This document shows positions 1 to 6,773 of a DNA stretch of 10,389 bases, one piece after another. The translations under genes and the position numbers were made by a program. Each line of letters starts with the position of its first letter. Position 1 is the first letter of the stretch. Source of the stretch: Bacteriovoracaceae bacterium UBA7695 (GTDB taxonomy: Bacteria > Bdellovibrionota > Bacteriovoracia > Bacteriovoracales > Bacteriovoracaceae); assembly GCA_002482685.1 (NCBI GenBank), contig DLGL01000079.1, forward strand, positions 295 to 10,683, given 5' to 3'. Below the pieces are notes generated by a model that ran no database searches, was not told the origin of the DNA, and saw only the letters and a program-made list of their open reading frames with translations.

Positions 1-67
1 AGAAATGCGAGCCTTGTGTGTATAGGCCTAAAACTTTATCTAAGTGTTCATGAACGATTTCGAGCAT
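1..67 (-). CDS. Partial reading frame downstream of lepA (5' end only)
   Basis: A reading frame opens with ATG at 67-65, eight bases after the lepA stop, and stays open for 22 codons to the window edge (begins MLEIVHEHLDKVLGLYTQGS). A weak purine-rich stretch (GAAGAG) in the last lepA codons could serve as its ribosome binding site. The close spacing on the same strand suggests a further gene of the trkH-trkA-sensor-lepA operon. In many bacteria lepA is followed by the signal peptidase gene lepB, but this N-terminus has no membrane segment like that of LepB. I do not recognise the product. A frame this short can be open by chance, so the call is tentative. Confidence 0.4.
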   Translation of the reverse strand, partial: MLEIVHEHLDKVLGLYTQGSHF

Positions 68-75
68 GGGATATT

Positions 76-1878
76 CTACTCTTCAGTTTTAAGAACTGCC
101 AAGAAGGCTTCTTGAGGAATTTCTACGTTCCCGACCATTTTCATCCGCTTTTTCCCTTCTTTCTGCTTCTCAAGGAGTTTTCGTTTACGGGAAACGTCCC
201 CTCCGTAACACTTCGCAAGTACGTTCTTACGAAGGGCCTTAATTGATTCCCGGGCTATGATCTTGGATCCAATAGCTGCCTGAATCGCAATATCGAACTG
301 CTGACGGTCAATCACTTTCATCAGACGGAAGGTCAGATCCTTCCCTCTTTGCTGAGAATTGCTTCGGTGAGTGATCATGGATAGAGCATCAACCTTGTCC
401 CCATTAATCAAGACATCCAGTTTAATCATGTCAGATTCCATGTATTCGTTAAGCTCATAGTCCATTGAAGCATAGCCTTTAGACAAAGACTTAAGCTGGT
501 CATAGAAATCAAACATCATCTCCGAAAGAGGAAGAACATAAGTGAGCTTCACCCGGTCTTCAGTAATGTAGTTAATTTCCTGATCACGACCTCGACGGTC
601 TTCGCAGAGCTTAATAATTTTTCCCACGTACTCGTTAGGAAGGTGGATCGAGAGCTTAACCGTAGGCTCCTTGATCATTTCAATCATGGTTGGGTCTGGA
701 AGCTTCGACGGGTTATCGATCATGAAACTCTCACCCTTAACGGTGTGGATTTCATAGTTACATGATGGAGCTGTAGAAATAAGAGTAAGGTTAAATTCTC
801 TCTCCAGTCGAGTCTGGATGATATCCATGTGAAGAAGACCTAAGAAGCCACAACGAAACCCAAAGCCCAGGGCCTGAGAAACTTCCGGCTCATAGGTGAA
901 TGATGAATCATTTAGGGCGAGTTTTTCCAGAGCTTCCTTGAGCATTTCATACTCTTCAGAGTCCACAGGGAAGACACCACAAAAAACCATCGGCTTAATT
1001 TCTTTATAGCCAGCTAGAGTAGGAGTTGAATCTTTTTTATCGGTGTGAACAATCGTATCCCCGACTTTTACGTCACGGACAGTTTTGATTCCACAAATAA
1101 TCATTCCCACTTCGCCAGCGGCCAATTGAGGCACTTCAAGGTAATGTGGAGTGTTCACCGCTAGTTTCAGGACTTCGTAATCAGATCCACGGAACTTGAA
1201 GTGAATCTTATCTTTTACTTTAAGAGTTCCTTCCATGATACGGGCGAGAACGACTACCCCTCTGTACGGGTCAAACCAGGAGTCAAAAATCAGGGCCTGA
1301 AGATCAGAAGTAACAAGTCCTTTTGGTGGTGGGACTTTTTTAACAATTTCCTCGAGGAGGATATCAACACCTATCCCAGATTTCCCTGAGACTAAGGGCG
1401 CTTCAGAAGCATCAAGACCGATAACATCTTCAATTTCTTTTTTAACTTTTTCAGGATCGGCATGTGGCAGATCGATTTTATTAATGACGGGAAGGATTTC
1501 AAGGTTGTTTTCAAGCGCCATATATACGTTGGCCAGAGTCTGAGCTTCAATCCCCTGAGAGGCATCCACAATTAAAAGTGCGGCTTCACATGAAGCAAGA
1601 GAGCGGGAAACTTCGTAGGTGAAATCCACGTGTCCCGGAGTATCAATGAGGTTGAAAAAATAAGTAATGCCGTCCTGGGCCTTGTACTGCAAGCGAACAG
1701 TTTGTGCTTTAATAGTGATCCCACGCTCTTTTTCAAGATCCATGTTATCCAGCATACGGTCCGACTTCTCACGATTAGATATCGCTTTAGTCATCTCTAT
1801 GATTCGATCTGCTAGAGTCGATTTTCCGTGATCAATGTGGGCAATAATAGAAAAATTGCGGATGAGACTTGTATCCAT
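76..1878 (-). CDS. lepA: Elongation factor 4 (LepA), ribosomal back-translocase GTPase
   Basis: LepA/EF4 is a ribosome-binding GTPase that remodels or back-translocates stalled ribosomes, notably under ionic stress, and acts in the cytoplasm or at the membrane. At 600 residues it has the family's full length. All GTPase motifs are visible: P-loop AHIDHGKST (13-21), RGIT (52-55), DTPGH (79-83), NKID (133-136) and SGKSG (164-168). EF-G-like domains II, III and V follow, then the LepA-specific C-terminal domain with the basic stretch SRKRKLLEKQKEGKKRMK and the GNVEIPQEAF signature near the end. The ATG at 1878 is chosen because the N-terminus MDTSLIRNFSIIAHIDHGKS matches the family start. The gene lies 53 bases after the sensor gene, and its start codon is partly inside a long inverted repeat. 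A purine run AAGGG sits about 12 bases upstream, rather far for a ribosome binding site. No key residue is missing. Confidence 0.98.
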   Translation of the reverse strand: MDTSLIRNFSIIAHIDHGKSTLADRIIEMTKAISNREKSDRMLDNMDLEKERGITIKAQTVRLQYKAQDGITYFFNLIDTPGHVDFTYEVSRSLASCEAALLIVDASQGIEAQTLANVYMALENNLEILPVINKIDLPHADPEKVKKEIEDVIGLDASEAPLVSGKSGIGVDILLEEIVKKVPPPKGLVTSDLQALIFDSWFDPYRGVVVLARIMEGTLKVKDKIHFKFRGSDYEVLKLAVNTPHYLEVPQLAAGEVGMIICGIKTVRDVKVGDTIVHTDKKDSTPTLAGYKEIKPMVFCGVFPVDSEEYEMLKEALEKLALNDSSFTYEPEVSQALGFGFRCGFLGLLHMDIIQTRLEREFNLTLISTAPSCNYEIHTVKGESFMIDNPSKLPDPTMIEMIKEPTVKLSIHLPNEYVGKIIKLCEDRRGRDQEINYITEDRVKLTYVLPLSEMMFDFYDQLKSLSKGYASMDYELNEYMESDMIKLDVLINGDKVDALSMITHRSNSQQRGKDLTFRLMKVIDRQQFDIAIQAAIGSKIIARESIKALRKNVLAKCYGGDVSRKRKLLEKQKEGKKRMKMVGNVEIPQEAFLAVLKTEE

Positions 1879-1923
1879 AGTGCTGCTTGACCCTTATTGT
1901 GTTGCGGGTCAAGCATACACTAT
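1877..1923 (-). promoter_or_regulatory. Long inverted repeat covering the lepA translation start
   Basis: A perfect 10-base inverted repeat (TGCTTGACCC, plus strand 1884-1893, against GGGTCAAGCA, 1906-1915) encloses a 12-base loop. It extends outward, past a 1x2 internal loop, by six more pairs (ATAGTG at 1877-1882 with CACTAT at 1918-1923). In the lepA direction the outer arm includes the first two bases of the ATG, and the AAGGG that may be the ribosome binding site lies at the loop/inner arm. No U-run follows, so it is not a standard intrinsic terminator. It could be an RNA switch on lepA translation, an operator, or a processing site between the sensor and lepA cistrons. The structure is seen directly; the role is inferred. 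Confidence 0.6.
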
Positions 1924-1932
1924 CGGTCAAGC
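1885..1932. repeat. Three copies of the 8-mer GCTTGACC/GGTCAAGC
   Basis: The 8-mer GGTCAAGC occurs on the plus strand at 1907-1914 and 1925-1932, 18 bases apart, and in inverted orientation (GCTTGACC) at 1885-1892. The outermost copy starts inside the stop codon of the sensor gene. Two direct copies about 1.7 helical turns apart plus one inverted copy could be binding sites for a regulator. The embedded TTGACC resembles a sigma70 -35 hexamer, but no good -10 hexamer lies 16-18 bases downstream of either copy. Confidence 0.5.
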
Positions 1933-3101
1933 TAAACAAAGACCTCTTTAGAGATAATCATCATGTAATAATCAAGGTTTGATTCCTTGGCCCGGATAGG
2001 AAAAACGTTAGCGTAGCCCTGATAAACTTCTTCAGTTTCCTCAAAAATATACTCGCCTGTCTCAGCATTAAGCACTTTCTTACGCTTAGGAGTGATAATT
2101 TCGGCATTTTCAATTTTTGAGCGCCGCTTAATGGCCAGCTCAAAAGTCTCAACAATCGAATCTGGCATCAAAGTATCGGTGATTAATTTATTTAGCACAT
2201 CGTCAGACTGCATCTCCAGGGTCGAATACATGGGGTTATTCATGTAAATCAATTCTCCTTTGGCGTTGGCGATCATGATATTTTTCTTCACCATATTGGC
2301 CAGGGTATCAAACTTTCTGTGTTCAACAGAAATTCTGTCGGTTCTTAGTTGCTCAAACTTCTTCATGTTCAGAATCATTTTATTGAGTTCACGGGCCAGC
2401 TCCCCGATCTCATCGTCCAGATCATAGTAGATTGAAACATCAAAGTTACAATCTTGCAGTTCTCTGACGGCATCGTTGATTTTTTTAAAAGGCATGGCAA
2501 TTTTTCCAGGAACTACAAGTGCCAAAAGAATGGTCCCAAGGAAAGTAATGATCAAAGTGATAAGCATGTTTCTGCGGGTCTCACCGATAATAGACTTAAC
2601 CTGTTTATCTCTCTGCTCATTCTGAAAATACTGAATGTCCTGAAATTCAGAAAAGGCTTCCAGAATTTTATCGGTTAGCTCATTAATAGTTGAGAGACCT
2701 TCACCATCTCTATAAAAAAGAGCCGATTTCGCAACGATTGTTTTAAGAGAATCTACATACCCCTGCATTCGGGAGATAATTTTTTTTGCTTCAACTTCGG
2801 AGTAAAAACTATCAAGACGCTGGAGCTGAGACTGAAAGCCTTCACATAAATTCTCAAGACGTTTAAGATCTTCTACCGTTGGTTTAGTCGTTAGAATTTT
2901 TTTCTGCATTTTCAATATCGATACCGCTGAAATCCGCACCTCATCAGTTAAAAGGGAAATTTTATTAGAATTCACCGTAATACTAGAGATCTGATTATTC
3001 AGGGAATCTAAAAAGAAAAAAACGGTAAATCCCATGACCAAAACAACAACGTTTGCGATCAAAAAACTTATGCCGACCCGGCGTTTAAGAGATAATTGCA
3101 T
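1932..3101 (-). CDS. Orphan membrane sensor: periplasmic helical domain, HAMP, PAS; no output domain
   Basis: The 389-residue protein has a membrane helix at about 11-31, a helical, probably periplasmic region at 32-178 (resembling four-helix-bundle ligand domains of chemoreceptors), a second membrane helix at about 179-198, a HAMP linker at about 200-252 (Pro204, DEIGELARELNKM at 230-242), and a PAS-like domain at about 262-386. It stops directly after the PAS fold: there is no histidine kinase, GGDEF, EAL, cyclase or methyl-accepting domain. The start ATG is supported by AGGA ten bases upstream, just after the trkA stop. It lies 14 bases behind trkA and 53 bases before lepA, so it is likely co-transcribed with both. 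By inference it senses membrane or periplasmic state and signals by contact with a partner, perhaps the Trk system. Domain assignments rest on sequence pattern only; the specific function is unknown. Confidence 0.85.
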   Translation of the reverse strand: MQLSLKRRVGISFLIANVVVLVMGFTVFFFLDSLNNQISSITVNSNKISLLTDEVRISAVSILKMQKKILTTKPTVEDLKRLENLCEGFQSQLQRLDSFYSEVEAKKIISRMQGYVDSLKTIVAKSALFYRDGEGLSTINELTDKILEAFSEFQDIQYFQNEQRDKQVKSIIGETRRNMLITLIITFLGTILLALVVPGKIAMPFKKINDAVRELQDCNFDVSIYYDLDDEIGELARELNKMILNMKKFEQLRTDRISVEHRKFDTLANMVKKNIMIANAKGELIYMNNPMYSTLEMQSDDVLNKLITDTLMPDSIVETFELAIKRRSKIENAEIITPKRKKVLNAETGEYIFEETEEVYQGYANVFPIRAKESNLDYYMMIISKEVFV

Positions 3102-3115
3102 TTTCTATGTTTCCT

Positions 3116-3811
3116 TTAAACTTCTTCTAAATCTGAGAAAAGTCGGTCGAAGTTCTTTTCACTTCCTACCAACACGACAATATCGTCTGCTTCAATGACA
3201 TCCATTGGAAGCGGGGAATCGTTTATCACGACCCGATAAGCGGCCTTGCCTTCTTCACTTATGTAAGGCACACGTTTTTGTAGGGCCACAATATTAAGAG
3301 AGTAATTTTGACGAATCTGAGACTCAACCAAAGTTTTGCCTTCGAAAGCGCGCCCCAATTTAATCTCTACAATCGAATATCCAGCAGCGAAGTTGTAGCG
3401 CTGAAGAACGTGAGGAGCTGCAATTTTACTGGCAACAATTTCTCCCATTTCTTCTTCTACTTTTATAATTTCGGAAGCTCCTATCTCGCGCAAGACGTGC
3501 TCATGAAGCGGAGTCGTGGCACGGGCAATAACCCGCCCTACTCCTAGTTTTCTTAACATCGCTACGGCCATGATGCTCATCTCAATATTGTCACCAATGG
3601 CGACAACGGCGGTATCTACATCAGAGATATTTACAGCACGTAGAGATTTCTCCTGGGTCACATCGATACAAATTGCATGGGAGACGCGGTCTTTGATCCG
3701 GTCAACCAGATCTGCACGGGAATCGATGGCCAGAACTTCGGACCCTTTTTCAAAAAGGCGGACGGCAGTTTTAGCACCAAAAGTTCCAAGTCCAATCACA
3801 GCTACAATCAT
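3116..3811 (-). CDS. trkA: Potassium uptake regulatory subunit, single-RCK TrkA/KtrA type
   Basis: This is the cytoplasmic nucleotide-binding gating subunit of a Trk/Ktr potassium uptake system; in this family ATP/ADP or NAD(H) binding to an RCK ring opens or closes the membrane subunit. At 231 residues it has one RCK unit, like KtrA, rather than the tandem copy of the roughly 458-residue E. coli TrkA. The Rossmann-type RCK_N domain spans about 1-135, with the glycine motif GLGTFG (7-12) and an acidic residue ending strand 2 (Asp30, in AIDSR). RCK_C spans about 141-224. The usual Pro-Glu after the fifth strand region is Val-Glu here (118-119). The ATG lies three bases after the trkH stop, with AGGA inside the last trkH codons as ribosome binding site, implying translational coupling. 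The family is clear; TrkA versus KtrA naming is a matter of convention. Confidence 0.93.
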   Translation of the reverse strand: MIVAVIGLGTFGAKTAVRLFEKGSEVLAIDSRADLVDRIKDRVSHAICIDVTQEKSLRAVNISDVDTAVVAIGDNIEMSIMAVAMLRKLGVGRVIARATTPLHEHVLREIGASEIIKVEEEMGEIVASKIAAPHVLQRYNFAAGYSIVEIKLGRAFEGKTLVESQIRQNYSLNIVALQKRVPYISEEGKAAYRVVINDSPLPMDVIEADDIVVLVGSEKNFDRLFSDLEEV

Positions 3812-3814
3812 AAT

Positions 3815-5542
3815 TTATCCTATTAAAACTTTCCCTTCAGGGTATTCAACATTATTTGGAAGTATCACGCGGCTACCAACAGCAAGAATGAGAGTCAAAG
3901 GCCCCACTCTTCCGAGGTACATCATAACAATAAGACAAAGTTTTCCAATACTGCTTAAAAATGGCGTTATCCCTAAACTCAGTCCCACAGTTCCAAAGCC
4001 ACTTACCACTTCAAAAAGAAGGGAGAGAAAACTTTTATCCGGCTCAACCCGGACCATGATGAGAACCCCGATACTGACAACTATAAGTGACATGATAAAG
4101 ATGGCAATGGATTTTACCACCGTCTGAGCAGGGATGGTTCTTTCAAAAAATTCCACATCCTGCTTACCTTTAAGTGTCGCAGTTACAGATTGAAGGAGGA
4201 CTGCAAAGGTGGTGGTCTTAACCCCACCACCTGTTGATCCGGGCGAGGCACCAATAAACATAAGGAGAACTGCAAGATAGATGCAATGAGGTTGCATAAG
4301 ATTAAAGTTAATGGTTTGAAATCCAGCCGTTCTGGTGGTGGTCGATTGAAAAAAAGCGACCTGGAATTTTTCCCACATTGTGTAATCCTGAAAGGCGTGG
4401 AGAAACTCTCCAAAGAAAAAATAAGCACAGCCTATCATGAGGAGTAGCGTATTGGTGACGATTACGATTTTCGTATGAACAGAAAGAGACCTGATGGATT
4501 TTTTCTTTTTAAACATTTCCATCACATCTTTCATGACTGAGAAACCAATTCCACCGAAGATAATGAGTAAGGCGAGTGTGAAATGGATAAGAGGAGAAAA
4601 CTTAAAATCTTCCAGACTGTTATTCCACAAAGCAAAGCCGGCATTACAAAAACCAGATATGGAGTGGTAAAATCCATAATACATACTTTGACCGATTTCA
4701 AATCCTTCCTGATAGAAGCCTATAGTTAAAATCATCGCACCAATAAATTCCATTGCAAAAGTATAGCGGATGACATTTACAACAAGGTTCAGGAGCTCTT
4801 CGTGACTGGTGGTATCCAGTACATCTTGCATGATGACCTGCTCTCTCATCTGGAGGTTTTTTCCCATGATGACGGCCATCGAACTTGATAGAGTCATTAT
4901 TCCCAGACCTCCGACTTGCAGGAGAACCAGAAGCACCATCTGACCAAAAACACTTAAGTCATCTACTACAGAAACAGAGGCCAGACCCGTAACACAGGTG
5001 GCGGAGGTCGACATAAAAAGTGCATCAATAAACTGAATTGTTTTTCCAGGATTAGCAGACACAGGAAGCATCAACGCTAATGACCCTAGAAGAATCCATC
5101 CTGCAAATGAAAAAAGAACAACCTGCGCAGGCTGCAGCCTCAGGCTAAAAAGAAAACTACTGGTAGCTGAAACAGTTTCTGTTTTTGAGTTGTTCTTTTT
5201 CTCATAGAAAGAAATAACGGTTGAAAAAAGATGAACAGCTGAAAGCCAGTAGACAAATTCAATGTCACCCAAGGTGATAAGAACCGGTATAAAAATAATC
5301 AGTGAAAAGACATAACGCCGGATGAAGTCTTCAAATCCGTCACTTTTAAGAAAATTTACCATTAAGGAAATAAAAAGGATGAAGGGCACAACCCAGACTG
5401 CATACTCAATGATCTGAGGCATAGGAAGTTTACTCAGAAGCTCGGGTGCCTGCTTGGCCTTCTGAAGTGTAAAAACAAGTACGAAGAAGCCATTGATGAC
5501 AATCTCTAGCAAGAGTGGCAATCTTCCGATTAAATAATTCAT
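3815..5542 (-). CDS. trkH: Trk/Ktr-type potassium channel subunit with N-terminal membrane extension
   Basis: This is the ion-conducting inner-membrane subunit of a Trk/Ktr potassium (possibly Na+-coupled) uptake system. The four pore-loop filters of the superfamily are present in order: TCVTGL (182-187), CNAGF (299-303), TRTAGF (403-408) and GFGTVGLS (515-522). The gating loop GASPGSTGGGVKTTT is at 431-445. At 575 residues it is longer than KtrB (about 450). The surplus is an N-terminal stretch of about 130 residues with roughly four hydrophobic segments (about 8-26, 46-64, 78-92, 96-112) before the first conserved M1-P-M2 unit. The ATG at 5542 has only a weak upstream purine run. It is the first gene of the minus-strand cluster and diverges from the methyltransferase gene across 45 bases. 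TrkH, TrkG and KtrB are close relatives; the partner subunit is KtrA-sized, so ktrB is an equally fair name. Confidence 0.93.
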   Translation of the reverse strand: MNYLIGRLPLLLEIVINGFFVLVFTLQKAKQAPELLSKLPMPQIIEYAVWVVPFILFISLMVNFLKSDGFEDFIRRYVFSLIIFIPVLITLGDIEFVYWLSAVHLFSTVISFYEKKNNSKTETVSATSSFLFSLRLQPAQVVLFSFAGWILLGSLALMLPVSANPGKTIQFIDALFMSTSATCVTGLASVSVVDDLSVFGQMVLLVLLQVGGLGIMTLSSSMAVIMGKNLQMREQVIMQDVLDTTSHEELLNLVVNVIRYTFAMEFIGAMILTIGFYQEGFEIGQSMYYGFYHSISGFCNAGFALWNNSLEDFKFSPLIHFTLALLIIFGGIGFSVMKDVMEMFKKKKSIRSLSVHTKIVIVTNTLLLMIGCAYFFFGEFLHAFQDYTMWEKFQVAFFQSTTTRTAGFQTINFNLMQPHCIYLAVLLMFIGASPGSTGGGVKTTTFAVLLQSVTATLKGKQDVEFFERTIPAQTVVKSIAIFIMSLIVVSIGVLIMVRVEPDKSFLSLLFEVVSGFGTVGLSLGITPFLSSIGKLCLIVMMYLGRVGPLTLILAVGSRVILPNNVEYPEGKVLIG

Positions 5543-5587
5543 AGCTTAAATCTTACTGTCTTTTACAAATATTCCTAGGGATAGTTC

Positions 5588-6685
5588 ATGCAGTCACAAA
5601 GAATGGTGCCGTTTAAAATCATCCGTATGGATAGCCTTGGTCAAGGGGTTAGTAAAGAGTCTGATAAAATCACTTTTATACCCAAAACCCTGCCGGGTGA
5701 TGCTGGAGAGGCACGCATCGTAGCAGAAAGAAAAGGTGTCAGTTTTGCTAAGATGCAAAGTTTGAAAGAAGCCTCACCACTGAGAATTGACCCTGTCTGT
5801 CCCCATTTTGAAAGTTGCCCCTCGTGCCACTACCTTCATACACCTTATGAGCAGGAGTTAATTTTTAAAAAGGAAAATCTAGATTTCTTGTTTAAAAAAA
5901 TCCCTCATCCCGACATTCAGGTTACACCGGCCATTCGACGTACCGGTTACCGGAACAGAGTTCAGCTTCATTATGATCTACCCGGAAAAAAACTTGGGAT
6001 GCTCGATGCAAAGGACCACTCAATTGCCCCTATACCGAAATGCTTAATTGGTAGAGAAGCTATTGCAGACAAGATTAAAGATTTTTATTTCAACTCAACA
6101 TGGGAGCGTCTGGCCTCAGGCCAGCCACCTCAAGGCCATGTGGAACTTTATGAACAAAACAATGAAGTCAAAGTGACATGGAACGCCCCCTATTCTGAAG
6201 GCGGGTTCACTCAAGTATTCGAGGAAATGAATCTGGTACTCAAGTCAAAACTTGAAAATTGGCTTGCCTCACTCCCTGCCTTTGAACTGCTGGATCTCTT
6301 TGCCGGAAACGGGAATCTCAGTGACAAGCTCAATCATTCTAAACGTTTATGTGTCGATATGTATGCAAAGAGTCCAGGCTTTGGCTTTTTTTCGCAAGAC
6401 CTCTACGATGAGAAAGCCTTCTTCAAAGTCCGCCAGAAGATGCAGGAAATGCAACTGAAACCGTCGGTCATTGTGCTGGATCCACCTCGATCGGGATTGA
6501 AAAATTTAGAGCAGTTTTTAGAAGAATCGCGGCCTAAACATGTAGTGTATGTCAGCTGCGATCCGCACACAATGGTAAGGGATATTTCAACACTTGGTCG
6601 CTACCGGGTGGTGGAACTTCACTTGATTGATTTTTTTCCCTCAACCTTCCATTTTGAGACAATGGCTTTTCTCGAGAGAATCTGA
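5588..6685 (+). CDS. rlmD: 23S rRNA (uracil-C5)-methyltransferase, RlmD/RumA family
   Basis: Family members transfer a methyl group from S-adenosylmethionine to C5 of a uridine in rRNA or tRNA (E. coli RlmD: U1939 of 23S rRNA). A TRAM-like RNA-binding domain (about 7-60, GQGV...LPGDAGEARI) comes first. The four iron-sulfur cysteines are at 71, 77, 80 and 152 (CX5CX2C plus one). The methyltransferase domain has motif I LLDLFAGNGNLS (234-245), Asp257 at the ribose-binding position, DPPRSGL (298-304), the nucleophile Cys324 in VSCDP, and the catalytic-base Glu357 in FHFETMAF. At 365 residues it is about 70 shorter than E. coli RlmD (433). The usual FxQVN motif reads FTQVF (207-211), keeping the Gln but not the Asn. 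AGGG seven bases before the ATG supports the start. The RNA target cannot be read from sequence: 23S position 1939, 747 or a tRNA site are all possible. Confidence 0.88.
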   Translation: MQSQRMVPFKIIRMDSLGQGVSKESDKITFIPKTLPGDAGEARIVAERKGVSFAKMQSLKEASPLRIDPVCPHFESCPSCHYLHTPYEQELIFKKENLDFLFKKIPHPDIQVTPAIRRTGYRNRVQLHYDLPGKKLGMLDAKDHSIAPIPKCLIGREAIADKIKDFYFNSTWERLASGQPPQGHVELYEQNNEVKVTWNAPYSEGGFTQVFEEMNLVLKSKLENWLASLPAFELLDLFAGNGNLSDKLNHSKRLCVDMYAKSPGFGFFSQDLYDEKAFFKVRQKMQEMQLKPSVIVLDPPRSGLKNLEQFLEESRPKHVVYVSCDPHTMVRDISTLGRYRVVELHLIDFFPSTFHFETMAFLERI

Positions 6686-6694
6686 GCATTTTCT

Positions 6695-6723
6695 TTTACA
6701 AAAATCCCTACCTTCCCTAGAAT
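6695..6723 (+). promoter_or_regulatory. Sigma70-type promoter for the TPR lipoprotein/rodZ-like genes
   Basis: TTTACA at 6695-6700 and TAGAAT at 6718-6723 are separated by exactly 17 bases; each matches the consensus at five of six positions. It starts ten bases after the methyltransferase stop and would begin a transcript near 6730, giving a leader of about 44 bases to the lipoprotein ATG. This suggests the lipoprotein and rodZ-like genes can be expressed independently of the methyltransferase. Confidence 0.65.
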
Positions 6724-6773
6724 GAAACTAAGCGAATGTTTATTGGACTTTATTTTGTCGATTAGGAGTTCCT

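Noticed and set aside
16..246. Plus-strand open frame over the 3' end of lepA
   Set aside because: Antisense to the conserved lepA C-terminal domain, starts at GTG without a ribosome binding site, and has no family resemblance.
1907..1932. TTGACC hexamers as -35 boxes of a standard lepA promoter
   Set aside because: No acceptable -10 hexamer lies 16-18 bases downstream of either copy; they are better explained as parts of the inverted/direct repeats.
3516..4127. 203-codon open frame on the plus strand
   Set aside because: It lies wholly antisense to trkA and trkH, both with full family motifs, and its product is low-complexity Ser/Thr/Arg-rich with no recognisable domain; a shadow frame.
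5543..5587. Divergent promoter pair between trkH and the methyltransferase gene
   Set aside because: Promoters are expected here, but no -35/-10 pair with good matches and spacing could be found on either strand, so none is listed.
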